In this document: piece by piece, positions 33,616 through 37,220 of the stretch | How positions within the stretch are numbered: position 1 is the stretch's first letter | Layout: each line of letters starts with the position of its first letter | From: Peptostreptococcus canis | GTDB taxonomy: Bacteria; Bacillota; Clostridia; Peptostreptococcales; Peptostreptococcaceae | NCBI RefSeq assembly: GCF_014229965.1 | Contig: NZ_JABGBW010000011.1 | Location: forward strand, 1 to 37,220 | DNA: 37,220 bases | Direction: 5' to 3' | The notes under the pieces: generated by a model | Seen by the model: the letters and a program-made list of their open reading frames with translations, nothing else | What the model was told of the DNA's origin: nothing | Database searches by the model: none | Made by a program: the position numbers and the translations under genes

Positions 33616-35706
33616 TTATTTTTTAATGGCTTTAATAGATAAATTAATTCTATCCTTATCATCTATTTCTGTAACCATTACATCAACTACATCTCCAATA
33701 GATAGCACATCTTCAATTTTATTGATTCTAGCATCTGATATTTGAGAAATATGAAGCAATCCCTGTTTTCCCGGTAATATTTCTACAAAAGCACCGAATT
33801 TTTCAATTCTAATCACTTTACCACTATATATTTTCCCTGGTTCAGCCTCTGCAACAATTTCTTCAATTATATTCATTGCTTTGGCTATCATATCCGCTTC
33901 AACTCCAACTATATAGACTTCACCAGTCTGTTCTATATCTACCTTTACACCTGTTTCATCAATAATTTTATTAATCATTTTTCCACCAGGTCCAATAACA
34001 TCTCTAATCTTATCAGGATCAATCATCATCTTTTCTATTTTTGGTGCGTATGGTGATAGTTCTGGTCTAGGTTCGGTAATTACCTTTTTCATTTCATTTA
34101 ATATATGAATTCTACCTTCTTTAGCTTGTTTTAATGCCTGTCTAAGTATATTTTCGTCTATCCCCGCAATTTTAATGTCCATCTGTATAGCTGTTATACC
34201 ATGTTCAGTACCTGCAACCTTAAAATCCATATCTCCTAAGTGATCTTCCATACCTTGTATATCAGAAAGTACAGCCACTTTATCATGATGTTTAATAAGT
34301 CCCATAGCTATACCAGCTACCATATCTTTAATAGGTACACCGGCATCTAAAAGTGAAAGAGTTGATGCACAAACCGATGCCTGAGATGTAGAACCATTTG
34401 AACTTAATACTTCAGAAACCAATCTTATGGCATAAGGAAATTCTTCTTGAGAAGGTATGACCGGAACCAAAGCTCTTTCAGCCAAAGCACCATGACCTAT
34501 CTCTCTCCTTCCAGGGCCTCTTGAAGGTCTAGTTTCTCCAACAGAATATGAAGGGAAATTATAATGATGCATATATCTCTTGTTATCTTCTTCATCAAGT
34601 CCATCTAATTTTTGAACTTCACCAAGAGCTCCAAGAGTAGTAATATTCATTACTTGCGTCTGTCCCCTTGTAAATATAGCAGATCCATGTGTTCTAGGTA
34701 TCATACCTGTTTCACACCATATAGGTCTTATTTCACTCAAAGCCCTATTATCTGGTCTCACATTTTCATCTACAATTAAACTTCTAACTTCATCTTTTAT
34801 AATTGCATGAAGTATATCTTCAATATCACCGACTACTTCTTCAAAATCTTCTAATTCTGACTCAAAATATGCAAGAGTCTCTTCACTTACAGCATCCATT
34901 TTTTCTGTTCTTTCCATTTTTTCAACAGTCTTAACTGCTTCGCGCATCTTTTCTCTTGCAAAACTATCGACTTTAGTAGTAAGGTCTTCACTTGGAAGAT
35001 GAAGTTCTGGCTGTTCTTTTTCATGACCAACTTCAGTCACTATTTCTTCTATAAACTCAACTATTTTCTTTATTTCTTCATGAGCAAACAATATAGCTTC
35101 AAGTACTTTTTCATCTTCAACTTCATTGGCTCCTGCTTCAACCATCATAATAGCATCTTTTGTACCTGATACTACTAGATGAAGGGAGCTATTTTCTCTT
35201 TCTTCCTGGTTGGGATTTACCACAAATTCTCCATCTACTAATCCTACTAATACTGAACCGGTAGGTCCATTAAAAGGGATGTCTGATATAGATAAAGCAA
35301 TTGAAGAACCTATCATTGCAACAATATCCGGAGTACAATCCTGATCAACTGAAAGAGCAGTTGCTACAACCTGAACATCATTCCTAAACCCGTCCGGAAA
35401 AAGTGGTCTTATAGGTCTGTCTATTAACCTTGAAGTTAGTACAGCCTTTTCTGAAGGCTTACCTTCTCTTTTTAAGAAACCACCTGGTATTTTACCTACA
35501 GAATATAATTTTTCTTCAAAATCAACACTTAAAGGGAAAAAATCAATCCCATCTCTTGGTTGTGCTGATTTTGTAACATTTACCATTAGCATCGTATCAC
35601 CATATCTTATGATACAATTTCCATTTGTCATTTCACAAATTTTTCCTATTTCAACAGATAGCTTTCTACCAGCAATTTCTGTTTCAAAAATTCTATGCTC
35701 GAACAT
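33616..35706 (-). CDS. pnp: polyribonucleotide nucleotidyltransferase (PNPase)
   Basis: 3'-5' phosphorolytic exoribonuclease of mRNA decay. It is 696 aa, typical. Two RNase PH-like domains (about 10-230 and 310-540, the second with the active-site TRGQTQVM and the GRREIGHGALAERAL signature) flank an alpha-helical region; then a KH domain (about 555-615, GPGGKMINKII) and an S1 domain (about 620-690, GKVIRIEKFGAFVEILPGKQGLLHISQI). The ATG follows AGGAGGAAACT. It lies 22 bp after degV, while rpsO, its usual neighbour, is one gene further upstream. Confidence 0.97.
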   Translation of the reverse strand: MFEHRIFETEIAGRKLSVEIGKICEMTNGNCIIRYGDTMLMVNVTKSAQPRDGIDFFPLSVDFEEKLYSVGKIPGGFLKREGKPSEKAVLTSRLIDRPIRPLFPDGFRNDVQVVATALSVDQDCTPDIVAMIGSSIALSISDIPFNGPTGSVLVGLVDGEFVVNPNQEERENSSLHLVVSGTKDAIMMVEAGANEVEDEKVLEAILFAHEEIKKIVEFIEEIVTEVGHEKEQPELHLPSEDLTTKVDSFAREKMREAVKTVEKMERTEKMDAVSEETLAYFESELEDFEEVVGDIEDILHAIIKDEVRSLIVDENVRPDNRALSEIRPIWCETGMIPRTHGSAIFTRGQTQVMNITTLGALGEVQKLDGLDEEDNKRYMHHYNFPSYSVGETRPSRGPGRREIGHGALAERALVPVIPSQEEFPYAIRLVSEVLSSNGSTSQASVCASTLSLLDAGVPIKDMVAGIAMGLIKHHDKVAVLSDIQGMEDHLGDMDFKVAGTEHGITAIQMDIKIAGIDENILRQALKQAKEGRIHILNEMKKVITEPRPELSPYAPKIEKMMIDPDKIRDVIGPGGKMINKIIDETGVKVDIEQTGEVYIVGVEADMIAKAMNIIEEIVAEAEPGKIYSGKVIRIEKFGAFVEILPGKQGLLHISQISDARINKIEDVLSIGDVVDVMVTEIDDKDRINLSIKAIKK

Positions 35707-35728
35707 AGTTTCCTCCTAAATACTATTA

Positions 35729-36574
35729 TTACTTTGAAAAACTGACTGCTATTATGTCTGGACCAGTATGAGAACAAATACAAACTCCACCTTTAGTTGT
35801 CATTATTTTTTTTACTTTTCCTTCCAATTTAGCTTCAACTTCTCTTTTTAATTTTTCAAAATCTTCTAAATTGCAGCCATGACCGATTGTAAGAGTCACC
35901 TCATTTAGTTCAGTACCAAATCTTTCAATAACTAAGTCAACCAGTTTTGCTACAAGTTTTTTTACACCTCTTACCTTTGTCTCCAAACCAATTTCACCTT
36001 TTTCCATATAGAAAATTGGCTTTATATTCAACATATTTCCGATAACGGCAGTTGTCATAGGCACTCTTCCACTTTTTTTCAAAAAGTCAAATGATGCAGG
36101 GGCAAATAATATTTTTGCACTATCCTTTATTTCTTCTAGTTTTTTAATTATATTTTCTAAATCCATGCCTTCTTCAATCATATCACAGGCTCTTATTACA
36201 AACTGTCCCGCTCCAAGAGATAGTTGCTCTGTATCAAACACATTAATATCACCGTCTACATCGTTTTTTGCCAATAATGCACTTTGATAAGTACCTGACT
36301 TTGAAGATGCTCCATTAATACAAATTATCTTTTTTCCATCAGCAATGTATTTTTCAAAAATTTCTTTAAACTGCATATATGTAGCCTGAGATGTTTTGGG
36401 AACTTCACCAGTTTCTAACACAGATTTATAAAAAGTTTCTTTGTCTATATCCACTCCGTCTTTATACTCATTACCACCCATTATCAGAGTAAGCGGTACT
36501 ATCTCTAAATACTCTTTTTTTTGTATTTCATCGGGAATATCACATAAGGTATCACAAATTAATTTTATGTCCAC
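35729..36574 (-). CDS. DegV-family fatty-acid-binding protein
   Basis: Fatty-acid-binding protein; members such as FakB feed fatty acids to the FakA kinase. The GTG at 36574, 6 nt after AGGAGGG, gives 281 aa; a longer frame from TTG 36592 overlaps that ribosome site. Family features: start DIKLICDTLCDIP, the VVPLTL-like LEIVPLTLIMGG strand, TSQATYMQF, the ligand-pocket Ser/Thr region KTSQATYM, and the FDFLKKSGRVP segment. Kinase FakA is not in this window. It lies between rpsO and pnp and is probably co-transcribed with pnp. Confidence 0.9.
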   Translation of the reverse strand: MDIKLICDTLCDIPDEIQKKEYLEIVPLTLIMGGNEYKDGVDIDKETFYKSVLETGEVPKTSQATYMQFKEIFEKYIADGKKIICINGASSKSGTYQSALLAKNDVDGDINVFDTEQLSLGAGQFVIRACDMIEEGMDLENIIKKLEEIKDSAKILFAPASFDFLKKSGRVPMTTAVIGNMLNIKPIFYMEKGEIGLETKVRGVKKLVAKLVDLVIERFGTELNEVTLTIGHGCNLEDFEKLKREVEAKLEGKVKKIMTTKGGVCICSHTGPDIIAVSFSK

Positions 36575-36675
36575 TATTATCCCTCCTAGCAATAATATAT
36601 TTTCTCAATATTATCATTTTACCACAATTTTAATTATAAAAATAGATTTATAATTAAATTAAATGAAAAATAACA

Positions 36676-36705
36676 GAAAAAACAGGCATGAGCAGTCATA
36701 CCTGT
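36676..36705 (-). terminator. rpsO terminator
   Basis: ACAGGTATGA / TCATGCCTGT stem (36682-36691 / 36696-36705, one G-U) with a 4-nt loop, followed by TTTTTTC on the minus strand. It separates rpsO from degV-pnp. Confidence 0.85.
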
Positions 36706-36721
36706 AATAAACAATTTAAAA

Positions 36722-36979
36722 TTATTTTCTAAGACCTAATCTAGCTATTAAAGCTCTATATCCTTCAAGATCATTCTTCTTTAAATACCCTAATAAGTTT
36801 CTTCTTCTACCAACCATCTTTAAAAGCCCTCTTCTTGAGTGATGGTCTTTCTTATGAACCTTTAAATGCTCATTTAAGTCATTGATTCTAGCTGTTAATA
36901 AAGCTATCTGTACTTCTGGAGAACCAGTATCTCCTTCTTTTCTTCCAAAATCTTTGATTATTTGTTCTTTGTTTATCAT
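36722..36979 (-). CDS. rpsO: 30S ribosomal protein S15
   Basis: Small-subunit protein that binds 16S rRNA helices early in 30S assembly. It is 85 aa and has the family core [44 protein letters not shown] and a C-terminal arginine. The ATG follows GGAGGAAAGAT. It is monocistronic: strong promoter upstream, terminator downstream. Its leader contains a hairpin (37008-37052) that may be an autoregulatory S15 site, as known for this gene in other bacteria. Confidence 0.97.
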   Translation of the reverse strand: MINKEQIIKDFGRKEGDTGSPEVQIALLTARINDLNEHLKVHKKDHHSRRGLLKMVGRRRNLLGYLKKNDLEGYRALIARLGLRK

Positions 36980-37007
36980 ATCTTTCCTCCTATAATTTTT
37001 ATAATCG

Positions 37008-37052
37008 CCTACAGCTAAGCTTAGAATGGAGATTTCAAAAGCTGAGCCTAGG
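37008..37052 (-). promoter_or_regulatory. possible autoregulatory leader hairpin of rpsO
   Basis: In the leader, CCTA-GCT-AGCTT pairs with AAGCT-AGC-TAGG, with one mismatch and a small internal loop, around a loop of about 16 nt. It lies about 30 nt before the ATG. S15 autoregulation through leader structures is established in several bacteria; whether this fold is one is inference. Confidence 0.4.
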
Positions 37053-37066
37053 TTAAAACCTTAATT

Positions 37067-37095
37067 ATTATAACATATTAAATACTATTAGACAA
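37067..37095 (-). promoter_or_regulatory. rpsO promoter
   Basis: TTGTCT (37090-37095), 17-bp spacer, TATAAT (37067-37072) on the minus strand, with TGT giving an extended -10. The predicted leader is about 80 nt. Confidence 0.75.
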
Positions 37096-37118
37096 GTGTC
37101 TTACATAGTTTTTTCTAA

Positions 37119-37137
37119 CATATATGAATCATATATG
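37119..37137. promoter_or_regulatory. 19-bp palindrome in the divergent rpsO region
   Basis: CATATATGA-A-TCATATATG is a perfect palindrome, upstream of both the rpsO promoter and the predicted plus-strand promoter. An operator is possible, but AT-rich symmetric sequence can arise by chance. Confidence 0.4.
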
Positions 37138-37213
37138 ATATTGTCCTAAGTAATCGCAAATGAAATTGTCTTAAATATGATTATGATATAAACTATCTCA
37201 TGGGAGGTAGTTT

Positions 37214-37220
37214 ATGAGAA
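37214..37220 (+). CDS. start of a plus-strand gene cut by the window edge
   Basis: ATG at 37214-37216, 6 nt after GGGAGG (37202-37207). An extended -10-like TGATATAAA lies at 37184-37192. Only two codons are visible, so identity is unknown. The gene would be divergent from rpsO. Confidence 0.45.

Noticed and set aside
37190-37213. Hairpin AAACTATC / GGTAGTTT directly before the right-edge ATG, apparently sequestering the ribosome site
   Set aside because: The left arm overlaps the likely -10, so it would not be in the transcript if that promoter is used.

Overview
The window is AT-rich core-genome DNA (roughly 30% GC by eye) from a low-GC Firmicute of the Clostridia/Tissierellia kind. Three things point there: strong AGGAGG-type ribosome sites, the gene orders rnc-smc-ftsY / ylxM-ffh / rpsP-khpA-rimM-trmD and ftsK-rimO-pgsA-recA-rny, and a secreted protein with cell-wall-binding-2 repeats plus an NlpC/P60 domain, a type common in Peptostreptococcaceae and relatives. 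I cannot name a species. Twenty-six of the 29 complete genes lie on the minus strand; only tyrS, an aminotransferase gene and uppP are on the plus strand.

Layout. 1-130: possible end of an insertion sequence, then AT-rich DNA up to tyrS (460-1683, plus). A bidirectional terminator separates tyrS from the minus-strand translation/secretion block 1835-12271. That block holds rpsP-khpA-rimM-trmD with its own promoter, ylxM-ffh with its own promoter, and rnc-radical SAM-smc-ftsY, tightly packed or overlapping. Then come efp, a long (633 aa) glutamine synthetase, exoA with a GalT-family nucleotidyltransferase, a PLP aminotransferase, and a marR/uppP divergent pair. An unusual superfamily-1 helicase-like protein lies at 20277-22061. 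The DNA-maintenance/RNA-decay block 22141-31089 reads (in transcription order) M16 peptidase, ftsK, rimO, pgsA, recA, rny. The right part holds a secreted CWB2-NlpC/P60 protein, pnp, degV and rpsO, and the last few bases appear to start a plus-strand gene.

The genes mostly serve translation (S16, S15, EF-P, TyrRS, RimM, TrmD, RimO), co-translational secretion (Ffh, FtsY, YlxM), RNA turnover (RNase III, RNase Y, PNPase), and chromosome maintenance (SMC, FtsK, RecA, ExoIII). Regulatory DNA is unusually legible: many sigma-A-type promoters with 17-bp spacers, two LexA boxes at recA, clear intrinsic terminators, one terminator overlapping the khpA stop codon, and a palindrome at the predicted rny transcription start.

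I found no CRISPR array, prophage, tRNA or rRNA, and no convincing new multi-gene system. The most unusual items are the divergent helicase with an 8-G tract at its translation start, the 104-bp palindromic unit between ftsK and rimO, and the operator-like palindromes at rny and at the right edge.
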